In this document: piece after piece, positions 13,095 through 24,951 of the stretch
Position numbering within the stretch: the first letter of the stretch is position 1
How the letters are laid out: the number at the start of each line of letters is the position of its first letter
Assembly: GCF_026230105.1 (NCBI RefSeq)
Contig: NC_079474.1
Coordinates: 35,540,294 to 35,604,293, forward strand
Origin: Diorhabda sublineata
Lineage: Eukaryota > Arthropoda > Insecta > Coleoptera > Chrysomelidae
DNA length: 64,000 nucleotides
Direction of reading: 5' to 3'
Position numbers and translations under genes: made by a program
The notes under the pieces: model-generated
Seen by the model: the letters and a program-made list of their open reading frames with translations, nothing else
What the model was told of the DNA's origin: nothing
Database searches by the model: none

Positions 13095-14017
13095 GAACAT
13101 AACTATTTCAGAAAGCTTATGCGGTTATTGACACTAGTGATAAATTTTTAAGAAAAATTAAAACTTTTGATTCTACGCTAATACCACCATGCTGGAAATC
13201 ACTGAAACAAAAGGTTTTGCGTACGATATTCGTCAACTGCATGTGGTTGAATGCGACTGATGCAGATTGTATTAAACTAAATCCGGAGGAGTGTGGTTGG
13301 TTTATGGAAGGTCATTTGAAACCTCGATGGTTTGTTGGGGATGCAACACCTATCCAAATTGATGATATTTCACAAGAAACTGAAAGTCATGATAATGATG
13401 GAAACGAAAACTCAGATGATGATGAAGAAATTTCGCCGCGTGATAATCGAGATCTGGATAATTATGTGGAAAGTTCCGATGAATCAATTTCCGAAGAATT
13501 AATATTTTAAGATTATTTTGAACATAATTTAATTGCACCATATTAGTATTCAATATTTTTTGTACAAGAATATTATAGTAATAAATACAACTAATATTTT
13601 AAACCTATTGTTTATACAAACATTTAAAATTTTTTTAGTGTATTGTATTAATTTAAGTATAAAGAAAAATTCATTCTGAAATGTTTATTTTTTTAATCTT
13701 TAAACCGACAACCTCTCATTTCTGAACAATTATTTTAAGTATTACATAAAATATCGTAATTTTAAAAAAATTGAATTTTTTAATTAACATGTGAGGGAAA
13801 TAAATTAAAGTAAGTGTAGTAGTCGTAGTGATGGGTGCCTACTACCACATGGATTCAAATATTCAGCATTGACGACTTTTGCTTGGTTCATGTGATTTAC
13901 ATGAGAAGGAAAAAATGTTAATTAATTAATTATTGTTATTTGTATCAGACCTATGGTGGCAGACATTTTTTTTTATAAAATTATAACATTAAAATAAGCC
14001 AATAAAAAAAAATTATT

Positions 14018-14693
14018 GTGATATATAATACTTTGTTTTCGTAACTTCTAAATATTATTTATAAACTCAAATGTAGTTTTTCAACATATTTATAGCCTTT
14101 ACTAATTTTTGTAGCAACTATTATTTTGTTATAGTTACATAAATCGGCGTTGATTAAACGAGAAAATGTAATGAGTAATTTTGAAAAATTTTTTTAAAAC
14201 TCATTACATTTTCATACGTAATTGGATCTGAAATTAAAAGATTCTAAAAATTCAGATATCGCCGATTCTCACGAACATATAAACTCGAGTATTTCAATTT
14301 ATAAAATGAATATCATCTGTAATATTGTGATTCAACAATGTTTGAATTAACAGGCAACATACAAATTTGTGACCTACATATTCATTTGTCGGTTAACATA
14401 GTCGGTTTGTTTCAAGAGCTTAAAGCCCCATTTACATAGAAGAGTATAAAACTGAAATCAATTGGTAACGAAAATGGGTCCTTAACAGATGCATGGAAAA
14501 CAAGGTACGTAATTTCTGGGAATATTTTTAACATTTTTGTTTTATACTAAAAAGAGAAAATAAAAATTACAAAATAGTATATTATATTATAAAGATTAAA
14601 AGTGCATGAGCAATATTTGCAGTTGCGTGGCGGAGCACAGCGCAGCCGAGTGAATGCAAAATTGCGAGTAAAATTAGGTACTTTTAGTCCGTA
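14018..14693. other. AT-rich spacer with one long hairpin
   Basis: No gene was recognised. A palindrome at about 14161-14213 pairs GAAAATGTAATGAGT with ACTCATTACATTTTC around an AT-rich loop. Confidence 0.6.
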
Positions 14694-14909
14694 TGATGTA
14701 TACTATTTTTTCTCCAACCAAGTCAAAATTAAAATAAATTTAGTTTTATTCAAAAATCGTTAATAATTTGGTAATAAATTTGATAACAGCGATAGCAAGT
14801 CGGTAGTCATGGATATCTGGTATTGTTGGTAAATATCGATTGTCAAATAGACGTCAGTAGACGTACTAATCATATAATTTTTGTAGTAGTTTTTCGGCTG
14901 CTTTCAAAA

Positions 14910-15225
14910 TGAATCCCGAACACGATGAAAATATACCTGCGGATATATTGGAAGTAGTGCCGAAGCAGTATATCTAAATCTTTTGCCACCCAAATCTCGC
15001 CAAGTTTATGAACTTGCATATCAGCGACTCATGGATTGGTGTAAAGAAAAAAATGTGCAAAACTATGTGGATAGTGTTCTTATGGTGTATTTCTCAAATT
15101 TAACGAAGACCGTCAAGCCATCCACTCTTTGGTCACAGTATTCAGTGTTGCGATCCACACTGGATATCAAAAATGGTGAGGATATTAGTAAATATTCAAA
15201 ATTAGGAGCATTGTTAATAAAATAA
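14910..15225 (+). pseudogene. Crypton-like tyrosine recombinase, N-terminal copy A
   Basis: It opens at 14910 with MNPEHDENIPADILEV, hits a frame break near 14955 and continues in the frame that reads LLPPKSRQVYELAYQRLMDWC, then SVLMVYFSNLTK, TVKPSTLWSQYSVLRSTL and DISKYSKLGALL before a stop at 15223-15225. This is the N-terminal, SAM-like DNA-binding part of a tyrosine recombinase. It ends where the sequence diverges from copy B, so the catalytic part is missing here. Confidence 0.7.
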
Positions 15226-15489
15226 TAATTAAAAAAAATGGATAACTACAATTAAAAATCAACTGAAAAGACTGAAACAAGATGAAAATTCAATGATATG
15301 GTATTTTGAAAAAATAATGATCAGGTACTTAAATCCAGAAACATAAATTGAAACAGTACCAAACCAATGTACCTGCATATTGTACACTTAGAAATATCAG
15401 CACGGTAGTTTTTTCACTTTTTTGCAACATTATAAACAGAATTACATTCGGAGGCATGCACAAAGAGATAATAATTTATCATAGCATTC

Positions 15490-15790
15490 AATTTCATGTA
15501 GCACAAGGCTCTATCCGGACTCCAATACCAGGTCGGTTCCCTGTTATATTTGGGTCATCGAACTCCACAAATACTGCTTGTGGCAGTTCTCCCGGCTCCA
15601 ACTGCTCTCTGCGTAGAGTTGGCTAATCTATTCGTCGGATAACACCCAAAGCACCGTTAACCAGCCCATGGTTAACATTGATGTTCCGTTTTAGCATGGC
15701 TCCAGAGCCAACACCTAATTTGAGTTGGTTTGGTATACCACCTGTTTTATTGGGATCTTCAGGTAAGTATTCCTCTCGTGGTTTTTGACC
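15490..15790 (-). pseudogene. PIF1-type helicase C-terminal fragment (Helitron remnant)
   Basis: On the minus strand the sequence reads EEYLPEDPNKTGGIPNQLKL, GVGSGAMLKRNINVNHGLVNGALG, a stop, then GELPQAVFVEFDDPNITG. The G-A-x-(V/M)-(M/L)-x-R-N-I-(D/N)-V...GLVNGA(L/M)G block is a conserved C-terminal motif of PIF1-family helicases, which occur in Helitron RepHel proteins. Its place between two partial recombinase copies suggests an insertion or a rearrangement joint. No Helitron ends were located around it. Confidence 0.65.
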
Positions 15791-15846
15791 ATATGTACAG
15801 CACTAACGATGTATACTTTTGTGAGCTTTTCTAACTTTTCTGTCTA

Positions 15847-16712
15847 ACTTGCATATCAGCGATTCATGGATTGGTGTAAAGAAAAAAATGTGCAAAACTA
15901 TGCGGAGAATGTTCTTATGTTCAAAGACCGTCAAGCCATCCACTCTTTGGTCACAGTTTTCAATGTTGCGATCCACACTGGATATCAAAAATGGTGTGGA
16001 TATTAGTAAATATTCAAAGTTTCGAGCATTGTTAAAAAGGCAAAGTGATGAATATATACCTAAAAAGTCTAATGTTTTTACAAAGGAGGAAGTGGATCGG
16101 TTCCTGGATATGGCACCTGATAAATCATACTTGATGATAAAGGTTGTTCTAGTATTAGGAATTAGAGGAGCTATGCGTTGTGACGAACTAGTTCATTTGG
16201 AAATTGATGACATTGAGGATATGGACTCGGTCCTGGCCGTAAAAACTTTGCAGACAAAAAACAAGAAACCTCGTTTGTTTACCATCATAGCCGATAATTA
16301 TTTGCGTTTATTTCGAAAATATGTTGCACTACGGCCATCAAATATACAGAAACGTCGTTTATTTTTGAAGTATGTTAATGGGAAGTGTCAAAGAATGGTT
16401 GTTGGTATTCACAAAATTAGTGCCGTGCCGCAAGAAATTGCAAAATTTTTCAAGTTAGAAAATCGGAAGGAGTATACTGGACATTCGCTAAGAAAAACAT
16501 CTGCTACACTTTTATTGATGGTAGCTGTAACCTCACTTGTCTTAAAAGACATGGAGGTTTGAAATCGAGTACGGTAGCAGAATCACGCATCAACAAAGAG
16601 AATTCGGCCAGAAAAATATTGCAACCTGACAAAGAAGGTACAAGTACCTGTTCAGATATTTCCTCGAATGTTTCATCAACAGTTACGGAGAATTTTTTAA
16701 GGTGATCTAACA
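15847..16712 (+). pseudogene. Crypton-like tyrosine recombinase, copy B with catalytic core
   Basis: It starts with the same sequence as copy A (AACTTGCATATCAGCG), has a ~20-bp internal deletion that changes the frame, then reads TVKPSTLWSQFSMLRSTL, DISKYSKFRALLKRQSDEYI and FTKEEVDRFLDM. The catalytic signature is visible: box I arginine in LGIRGAMRCDELVHLEIDD (about 16160-16215) and the HxxR box in YTGHSLRKTSATLL (about 16474-16515). A frameshift near 16520 moves the end into another frame, which reads CLKRHGGLKSSTVAESRIN and ends at 16712. The nucleophilic tyrosine expected shortly after STVAE is not present, so the copy looks dead on two counts. Confidence 0.75.
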
Positions 16713-17065
16713 TTAATGAAAATCTTTTGAATTGTTCGAAAATTGTTAGTGATAATTTCAGTGGTGCTTTGAATTTTGGCAATAATTATTACTTGTACAT
16801 TCATTATCACTATAAATAACAAATAAATACCTATATATAGTTGTCCAATTAGTTTGTTTTACTAAGTTTGTAAGAAACAATGTTTTTTTCTTCAAATTTC
16901 AATTAGAGAGCTCAAATGCAATTACTTATTAAAAGTTTTGCTAAGTAACGAGCAAAATTTTGTACGGTAAGGGAATTGGTGGCTTTTGCACCTGAAAATA
17001 GTACAAAAATGTCAACATTTTTTGATGGTTGGAGAAAAAAATTCTATATAAACTATATGTATGAT

Positions 17066-18395
17066 CTTACTCTCTTTATTTTCCCTTTGGATATGATTAT
17101 TGATTTAGAAAAACTTTAAAAACTTGATTTTGTTTCATACTCTCAAATGCATTCGCTAGAAGAGGTTTCGGAAGAGCTTTTGAGAGCGTAGTTTTAGATT
17201 CAAACAACTAATTATATTTCAATTCTATATTAATGTAGCATGATAAACCTCCTAATAAATTCCTTACGATTCTCGATTCCATAGAATAGAAATTTTTCGC
17301 AAATCATCGATTCACAATCAAATTGCAAGAAAATTCAGCTATTTAAAATATGTTTGGAGAAACTTTGTTGCCGAATGCAATTAAAAAGTTAAATATCCTT
17401 CATCCCTTGACACTCGTTTAAAATTAATTGACTGAATTTTGTTTCTACTCATTCAGAAAATCTCGATCTCTGAAGATATACGCGATCGCTTTAGGAATTT
17501 TCTCTTAACTTTTCCGAACAGCTAACCATGAATCACGATATGGATGTACATCATCAATCACGATCGAAAGTTGAAAGTTACTTCTCTCTTACAGTAAATA
17601 ATAACCCCGTCAAAAGCATTCGAAATGAATTTTATTCATTTGCATTGATCTATTTTGGAAATTTTACTAAAGAAAATTTAATTTCTATATTTCATATGAA
17701 ACCTCGTACACTGATATCAATTCTAATAATGAGAAATTTCAAACAATGTGGTACTTAAAAGTTTCTTCTAACTAAACATTGTTAGTTACGTATTTATTCT
17801 TGATCGGATAATATTACAAAGGTCCTCGGGTCCTATTCTTGTTGATGTTTGCCTAAATTTTCTCAACTCCCTTAGCAACAGTGGCTTGTTGTTTGAAAGC
17901 ATACAATATAATGGAAATTAGTTTACAAGGAACAACTTTGTGATTGAACTTCGATCGTCTTTTAACCCGATTAATTATAAATATTGATTTTAGATTCTCC
18001 TACACAATAGATCAGTTAATTATTAATAACTCCCATAATTTTAATTTCCATGAAATCATGAGTCAATTTAGTAATAAAATTCCGTTTTGATCACTCAACG
18101 AATTTAATAGATAGTCTATAATAAAGATGCTGAAATGTATTAATTAGAAACTAATATTTATGTAGAAATTTCAATGAACATTTATATATTTTCGAAAAAA
18201 CTTTGATACTTGACTAATATACTGAAGAAATATTTTATATATTATAATTTAGAAACGATAGTTTTCTTTTTTGAATAACATTTGGTTAACACATTGTCAA
18301 CCTTTTGAAAGAATTTCTTCTAGTATTTCGTAGAAGTAAACATAAAAATTGCCTACGAGTCGTAAAAACAGGTGGAATTTGAACATAGTACAAAT
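17066..18395. other. AT-rich spacer, nothing recognised
   Basis: A 76-aa open frame at 17528-17758 has no recognisable motif. No splice-bounded exon or RNA gene was seen. Confidence 0.45.
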
Positions 18396-19051
18396 CAGCG
18401 ATGGGGAAACTTTTTTCTTCACGTGCCAATTTTTGCTAACGAAATATATGGCGAGCCAAGTTACATTATTTACTAAAATAAAAATATTGTCATAATTTTT
18501 CTGAAACACTAATTTATTGTGCAATATTAAAAAATAACATTTTTAATAACATTTAATTCATTGAACTTTAATTAGCTGCGAAGTAGAAGGTTGAGGGGCG
18601 CTGGTCTTTGTGGGAACATACGACATGTGGAACTGTTTTTGTTTTTGCACGATTTCATCATAAGCCGGCTCCATTTGTGATGCTGAAATTTTTAACAATG
18701 AAAAAAGGAGGTCATCTGAAAGCCTATTACGAAGACAATTTTTGCTTAGTTTCATTATTGAAAACGTTTGTTCGCACAAATAGCTTGTACCATACATAGC
18801 CATTATTTTCTGGAAAACTATATTTGGGTATTGTGTCCGAGATAAGGACTTATGAAATTCCAATTTGCTGGTGTTCAAAAATAGTTGCCTCAAATGGGTA
18901 GTGCGTTCGACGACAGTCGGACTTACGGGTTTTGTGCCAGACGTGTACTGCCTTTACTGCCAATTCATGAGAATGTGATTTCTAATAAAAACCGGATTTC
19001 AATGCTTTGCGGGCCGGAGATGGCCCGCAGGCCGTAGTTTCTCCATCCCTG
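18396..19051 (-). mobile_element. Internally deleted hAT element
   Basis: Ends match as terminal inverted repeats of the hAT type: CAGCGATGGGGAAACT at the left and AGTTTCTCCATCCCTG at the right (reverse complement CAGGGATGGAGAAACT). The flanking 8-mers (GTACAAAT and GTATAGTA) are only partly alike, so the target duplication has decayed or the ends are a few bases off. Only the C-terminal part of the transposase remains inside, on the minus strand. Confidence 0.75.
18558..18893 (-). pseudogene. hAT transposase C-terminal (dimerisation) fragment
   Basis: The 111-aa frame contains IMAMYGTSYLCEQTFSIMKL, NCLRNRLSDDLLFSLLKIS and a low-complexity tail. The block (F/Y)GTSYLCEQTFS...K..LRNRL.D is the conserved C-terminal hAT dimerisation region of GTF2IRD2/ZBED-like transposases. 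Nothing of the BED finger or the catalytic core lies in this element, so it is a remnant. Confidence 0.8.
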
Positions 19052-19820
19052 GTATAGTAGATACAGACAAAAAAATTTCATATTAAGGGACAACCATAGT
19101 TAAATTGTTGTAAATTGTTAGTTCTCTCTGATCCTTGACCTCCAAAATTCTATTTTAAATAAATGAAACTACCAGATTCATAACCCAGTATACACTAACC
19201 ATTAGTTGAATACAAATTTCACTTTACATCAACAATTATTCTTCTCGAAATTTTTAATGGGAGTGTACATTTCGGATATTCTAACAAATTAGTCAGGAAT
19301 TTTATTTATATGATTATTGTAAAGAAAATAATTATAATAGAGAATATACTATATTATACTTTGAAAAATCATTCCTGCTTTTTTTAAATAGAATCAGAAA
19401 TTAAGTGAATGAAGAAATATAGTGCGAATTTAACCTTTTGCCGTGCCTCATTCTCTCATCTAACATCCGCTTTCGTTCTCATCGTTCTGATTAGGGTCTA
19501 TTAGTACAAGTTAATGTATTAGACGCCGTTCACGCAAAACCCATGAGATATTTACGACATCGTTTTCAGAAAATGTATTTTCAGTTTTAAAACATTGTGC
19601 TTTTCTGCATTCATACTGACATCCTAAAATAAGAAAAAAACATCTAAAGTACAAATTTGAAATCGTTTTAGAAACACCGTTACATATGCAACATCGTTAA
19701 GTACATTAACAATTTCAGAAACAATGTAAATCTAACATTTGTATGGCTAAATTGTTTAAAGTAGTGATTTCAAAGCATTTTTCTTTTTAGTCCAGTCAAA
19801 ATAGACATTTGACTAATTAA
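19052..19820. other. AT-rich spacer, nothing recognised
   Basis: No gene seen. The last 30 bases before 19821 (GTCCAGTCAAAATAGACATT) resemble the motif at the start of the inner repeat of the next element (20091) and may be part of its repeat system. Confidence 0.4.
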
Positions 19821-22106
19821 GGGAGTTGTATTAATTGGATAATATTTGTTAATTGCCCAACTAGATTTGGTTTATAACCAAGTCATCAGCATTTGCCTGC
19901 AATTTCAATTAAGCGATTAAAGGTAATTTTAAATGGACTTTGGACTAGAATAATATGATCTATCATAAAATGATTAGTTGAACAGAATTAATGTTTTCCG
20001 ATAATATCAAGTAATTATTTGACGATTCTATAATAAAAAAAGTATGACAAAGAAGCGGTTTCTCGAAGTAAAAATAATAAAAAATAATCCAGTCAAAATA
20101 TACAAAAATAAGTCATAACTTGGCAAAAATTCGCATAGAGCTGAAAATATATATATATACACATACAAAATTAAGGTTTTTTCCATTTTTCTCGAAAACA
20201 GTAAGTATTATCGTGAAAGTAGGTCAGACAAAAGTTGTAGATCATACAATTTTCTACAAAAATCGTTCAGTCACTTTTTCTCTTACGACTCACCATTCGT
20301 GAGATATCGCGGTTTTAATCGTTAGAAAATTTATATTTTACATAATATGCACACATTTCCACACCATCTATGAGGTAATAATAATACTTGGCGCATTTTT
20401 TTAACGTGGTTTTCCCAGTAAGTATACTCCACGATCTATTGTAATAAAGAAAGTTTAATCAGATCGTATCCTATTGATTGAAAGAATGGTAATATTGCTA
20501 ATGATTAAAGTGGAATAGGTTGTTTTCTTCTTCATGTTATTATATTGGATAATTGTCTAATTCTACTTCGACAATTATATCTTCGTCTTCATTCTCTTCT
20601 TCTTGCAGAATTTCTGTTCGCTATTCTAAGAAAAGGGATGCCTCAATAGTTTCTTCATTAATATCATAAATATCTTCATCTGTTGTATTTGTTTCAATAT
20701 TGGAGCAAGTCTAACCCTGACAATTGATGCATACTGGCGAACAAAATAATCCCACTTTTTGACAGCCACAATTTTTACTACAATCCGTCTTGCATTTGCA
20801 AGAAATAGTATTGAGTAGTTTTTCTTGAGAAGGCAGGAATAAAGTTTAAAGTGGCTTCAAATAATTATCTGTTAATTTCCAACCCCATTCTTCTGGGTCC
20901 AGCTCATTGCCTAGCCACATTTGAACTTGATAATACACACGATACAAGTGTTTGAAGGCAGAAGCAGATGTTGGAAGCAGACAAGACAACTGTACTGTTT
21001 TATTGTTCCATGCAGATTTTACAAACTTCAAATATCTATATTTGTCTATGGAATCAGTTTTTTTTGGAACACCATATATTGCAAGAAGAAAACGAATTGC
21101 ATTTGTAACGATGTCGTGTGGAGAATAGTCAATATTTGTAAAAACTTCTGCGCAATGAATTAAATCAGTACGTTTCTCAAACAATTTAAATAGTGATTAC
21201 ATTTTACTTCTTTTAAAAATTGTTGATGTAGTATCACAACCAGTTATTGCATGTAAAAATAAAATATGAGCTTGACATTTCGGATAGGCAGACTTTGTGA
21301 TGAATATATTGTTGATTGTACTTGAGCTTTCCCAGGTTTTAAAAAGTAAATAATTTTATCATTTGGAGTCCGTGCAGTCAGTAATATCAACAAATCAACA
21401 TCTTCCCCAACAACGACAGTTGTAATTGAACTTTTCCATTGTTTTATTGCTGTTTCAATTATATTTTAAAATCTTCATTTAATGTATATAAGTTTTATTG
21501 TGTAAGTAACACAAACCAATAGTTTCTTATTTTCATTTACATTTAGCGTCCGGTGACGTATACAGGCTGCATTTTAGTGCATATTATGTAAAATATGAAT
21601 TTTCTAACGATTAAAACCGCGATATCTCACGAATGGTAAGTCGTAAGAGAAAAAGTTACTGAACGATTTTTGTAGAAAATTGTATGATCTACAACTTTTG
21701 TCTGACCTACTTTTAAGATAATACTTACTGTTTTCGAGAAAAATGGAAAAAACCTTAATTTTGTATGTGTATATATATATATATATATATTTTCAGCTCT
21801 ATGCGAATTTTGGCCAAGTTATGACTTATTTTTGTCTATTTTGATTGGATTATTTTTACTTCGAGAAACCGCTTCTTTGTCATACTTTTATTATTATAGA
21901 ATCGTCAAATAATTACTTGATATCATCGGAAAACATTAATTCTGTTCAACTGATCATTTTATGATAGATCATATTATTCTAGTCCAAAATCCATTTAAAA
22001 TTACCTTTAATCGCTTAATTGAAATTGCAGGCAAATGCTCATGACTTGGTTATAAACCAAACCTAGTTGAGCAATTAACAAATATTATCCAATTAATACA
22101 ACTCCC
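19821..22106 (-). mobile_element. Long-TIR element 1, flanked by TTAA
   Basis: The left arm 19821-20351 and right arm 21578-22106 form an inverted repeat of about 530 bp at high identity, starting GGGAGTTGTATTAATTGGAT and flanked by TTAA on both sides (19817-19820, 22107-22110). The inner edge of the arms reads CATAATATGCACAC. Between the arms the minus strand codes for the C-terminal two-thirds of a PIN/XPG-like protein. An inner sub-repeat start (TAATCCAGTCAAAATA at about 20087) matches the very end of element 2 (31403), so two nested levels of TIR may be present. Confidence 0.8.
20580..21462 (-). pseudogene. PIN/XPG-like nuclease of long-TIR element 1, C-terminal part
   Basis: Reading leftward from 21462 the minus strand gives IIETAIKQWKSS, TVVVGEDVDLLILLTARTPN, a YFLKPGK stretch, a frameshift, HILFLHAITGCDTTSTIFKRS, a stop, LFEKRTDLIHCAEVF, GVPKKTDSIDKYRYLKFVKS, LLPTSASAFKHLYRVYYQVQ, MWLGNELDPEEWGWKLTDNY and a cysteine-rich tail ISCKCKTDCSKNCGCQKVGL...CSPVCINCQG. 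GED(T/V)DLL and GCDTTS are acidic blocks like those in PIN/XPG nucleases, and the CXC-like tail could bind zinc or DNA. The protein type is familiar to me as an unnamed, repeated arthropod and cnidarian protein; the nuclease reading is inference. In-frame stops and at least one frameshift show it is not functional. Confidence 0.65.
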
Positions 22107-24951
22107 TTAATTATATTCATTCTACTTTTAAATGTTAAATATTCGTTTCAAATTAAAAGGCAAAAATTTAGTTTATATTCATTTTCACATCAATATATTT
22201 AAATAATTTTCTCAGCGATCGATAAACATACATTTTCTCGAGTAATTTATTTCAAAGCATTATTTGGAATATGTTAATTATTGTTTAATTAATATTTCAT
22301 TTGAGCTTCAATATTAATTTTGAGTTTGCGTAGATACTTATCATATAAAAATAAAAATTCTTTATTCGGATTTATCATCTCTGTGGCGATGTTTTTTATT
22401 TGTTATGATATTTGCAGATTAACTTCAATCAAATACTTTTCTCTATAAACATGAAGATCGCTATATAATTAGAGGTTTATAAATATAAATATCTTTATAT
22501 AACGACCACTATTATGAGTTAAATCGAAATGTATACACATATTGTCGTAAGTTAATACAGGTAGTAACAATTGTTATTATTAGCTGGATATCTAATCTGG
22601 AATTATGCACTGAATAACATTCTGGAGAAGTTTGTTGTAATGAAATTTGTAGTCTTCCGAGAACGTGACGAGAAGTAGATATAATCGGTATGATAAAGTT
22701 TGCCGGTTCACTTTGTTATCTATATCGGAATATTACTAAGAATAGCTTTATTAAAATAAAAGTTTGTAATAAACTTTATATTTCGCTGAAATTTTATAAT
22801 TTCAATTTATATTTCAAGTAGATACTTGATGCTTATATTTTTCAAGTTTTTATCGATTTCTATCAACATCAAATTATAATGAACCAGCACAAGATTTATC
22901 ATTAAATGTATCCAAGAACAGAAGCTCTCTTTTTCAAGAGTTTCATAACGAGAATATTAAAATATGTCTCATTAAAAACACGACAAAAACATAATCTCAA
23001 TTTCGTGAAAATATCCAACTTTGGAAAAGTATTCATCATTTTCTTTGTATTCGAAAAAGGTTTTGTACAATTCGGAATAAAATATAACAAAAGGTACTTG
23101 GGGACTTGGGTACTTATTAACATTGTAATTATTTTTTCATGCAAGAACTATTGTTTAAAGTCTTATAAGTTTTTTTATTCTTTCTTTGTAATTTTTCGTA
23201 ACAACAATATATCTACTTTATTCATTCACCACCGTGAATTTACTTAATAATATAAGCAAACGTTTCTAGTTCTAAAAAAAACGTATAATTACGTATTAAC
23301 GCTACTAATTCAGGTGTGGAGAAATTCGTTTTTCATCTACATTTTACAGGAGCGTCACTAAAAGAAAAGTTAAATTTTGGCATTTTAAAAATTGAATTAG
23401 GAATAATTGATAAAGAAATGAACTCTTAGTTGTTTGTATAATAAATATACCAAGAAATGCATGAAAAATAAACCGCACCAAATTATCAATAATTTTTCAA
23501 CTGACATTTTGGATTTGGATTTGTAGGTTTGGGTCAGTTTTTTTATAATATATAAATTCATCTTCCATTTATTCGAACGGAAGCCAAAAAAGGGTGATCA
23601 GAAGAGAGTATCCTTAAATTAACGGAAAATACTACAGATCCTTGACAAGATTTATCGCAGTAAGCCCACGGAAAATGTAGCCCGGTTAGATAATGGGACT
23701 TTTGACCTAAATGGGCCATAGCTCTGGACTATACTACACTGACAGTGGAGTAGACTCAAAATTCGTATTCCTATAAAACTTGTCCAAGTTTTTAATCATA
23801 TTAGTATACCAATTAGTAGATGATTTCGATGTATGATAATCGTGAATCAACACTGTACCATAACAACAAAAAATAAATCATTAAAGTAACATCTTTGGTG
23901 GTTATTTTCAGTAGCATTCAATATTTCGCAAACTTTCATATTCGAATAATATATTTGAGCTCATACCATTTATTATGGTTGTATGGGTAATGTATTGATT
24001 CATGATGTACATATATTTCGTTTGATACACTTAGTAACCTTAGCTTTACTTTTTCTTGTTATTTCTGAGACTCAAGTTCTATCTATTTGTAGACTGTATA
24101 ATAATTGAAAACACACTTTTATGACAAATGTGTTCATACTGTCGAAATCTTTATATTTGTTCGCGGTAGTGCGAGGAGAGATTGATTAAACGTTTTAACA
24201 AATTCAGTGAAAATTGGACCTCGATAACCCATTGAAATGCCTAATGTATATATACCCCATGGGCGTATATGTACGTAGGTACTTACACATCACAGAGCAC
24301 TGTTAAATGAATTTTGCGAGCAGCTGACCATTCGACACGCTTGTGATTATCATGTTTATCCTTTTATGCAGAATATTTTTGATTTCCATGTTCGTTTTTT
24401 TACATTCAACGAATAATTAACTGTGTCCACATTCGAGATAAATACGGGAATCGATTTATTAGAATATTTACTAGAAACGAATATCGAAATATTAAATTTA
24501 ATTGTGCATATATACAAATAATCACTAGTTGTTTATAATTTTTTTGCAATAATAATGTGAATTTTCATAAAGCGCTTGGTATTTATAAATTTAACAATTT
24601 GTTCTTGAGTTTGTGTCCCCGAAATAAACAAATAACATTGAAACATATTCTCGAATCGAAGAAAACATTTCGTAATTTTGGTAAATGGGAATAGGAAAAC
24701 CTTTTAGAAAAACTTCATCAAGTAATTATTCGACTCTAGAGTCGGGTGTAGTATAATATTATAATTATTACAATCGTGTCTAGGAAGGGGAGCTCCAGTC
24801 GTAACGGTGAATATAAATTAGAATCTACATAATAATGAATATAAATGAGTAACAGTGAATGTATATTGAGTGAACTGTATAAAAAATTAGTAAGGAAATA
24901 TCCTGTTTGCTTTAAATTTTATCCTATATGTCAGAAAAATAAGTAAACACA
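22107..24951. other. AT-rich sequence, no gene recognised
   Basis: Open frames at 22906-23247 (+) and 22902-23144 (-) overlap on opposite strands without codon-like composition or motifs. Nothing else was identified. Confidence 0.45.

Larger units (their letters stand above)
12289..13096 (+). mobile_element. Nested Crypton-like non-autonomous insertion with end hairpins
   Basis: This block interrupts the coding sequence of the long-TIR element. Flanks CATAATTA (left) and CATAACTA (right) look like an 8-bp duplication with one mismatch. Inside there is an inverted repeat TTTTTCTACGACCGT (12292-12306) and ACGGTCGTAGAAAAA (12979-12993), and two GC-rich hairpins. A short frame at 12666-12749 (MDSSDEELPEAILKAANE..., 27 aa, stop TGA) resembles the acidic N-terminus of Crypton-like tyrosine recombinases as I know them from insects; the rest of that protein is absent. 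Calling it Crypton-derived rests only on that short start. Confidence 0.5.
12182..13510 (+). pseudogene. Fragment of long-TIR element protein, split by an insertion
   Basis: Left part (12182-12288) reads DVDIFNDNKMEATHECTC, then GVKNVINVDEARYII. After the inserted block the right part resumes at about 13106 with FQKAYAVIDTSDKFLRKIKTF, then PPCWKSLKQK, NCMWLNATDADC, LNPEECGWFMEGHLKPRWFVG, and an acidic tail ending SISEELIF with a stop at 13508-13510. The same order of features (GV..., DEARY/DKYRY, P-P/T block, then a [DN]PEE-x-GW-x(5)-LKP motif) is seen in the minus-strand frame at 20846-21184. The enzyme half upstream is missing or too decayed to read. The assignment to a PIN/XPG-like family is by analogy with the other element. 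Confidence 0.6.
11599..14017 (+). mobile_element. Long-TIR element 3, carrying a DNA fragment of an arthropod repeat protein
   Basis: The two ends form an inverted repeat of about 240 bp (11599-11837 and 13777-14017). Shared landmarks, read inward, are GGCTTATTTTAATGTTATAA, GTCTGCCACC, AACCAAGCAAAAGTCGTCAATGC and the inner edge TTCCCTCACATGTTAATTAA. Between them lies a broken coding sequence on the + strand, itself split by a second insertion at about 12289-13096. A target duplication was not securely identified. The structure (long TIRs, C-terminal protein with an ECGW motif) parallels the elements at 19821-22106 and 31403-33181, but the TIR sequence is different. Confidence 0.75.
14694..17065 (+). 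mobile_element. Crypton-like tyrosine recombinase element, rearranged
   Basis: The outer ends share an inverted motif: ACTATTTTTTCTCCAACCA near 14702 and TGGTTGGAGAAAAAAA near 17025. Inside are two partial copies of the same recombinase gene (A at 14910-15225, B at 15847-16712), separated by about 620 bp that include a PIF1-helicase fragment. Cryptons move by a tyrosine recombinase rather than a DDE transposase. The limits are approximate because no target duplication was established. Confidence 0.6.

Noticed and set aside
19817..22110. piggyBac assignment for the long-TIR element because of TTAA flanks
   Set aside because: The protein inside has no piggyBac DDD motifs, the ends start GGGAG, and TTAA is part of a palindromic TAATTAA, so the duplication is ambiguous.
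22902..23247. Overlapping open frames on both strands (113 and 80 aa)
   Set aside because: Mutual shadows in AT-rich DNA without motifs.
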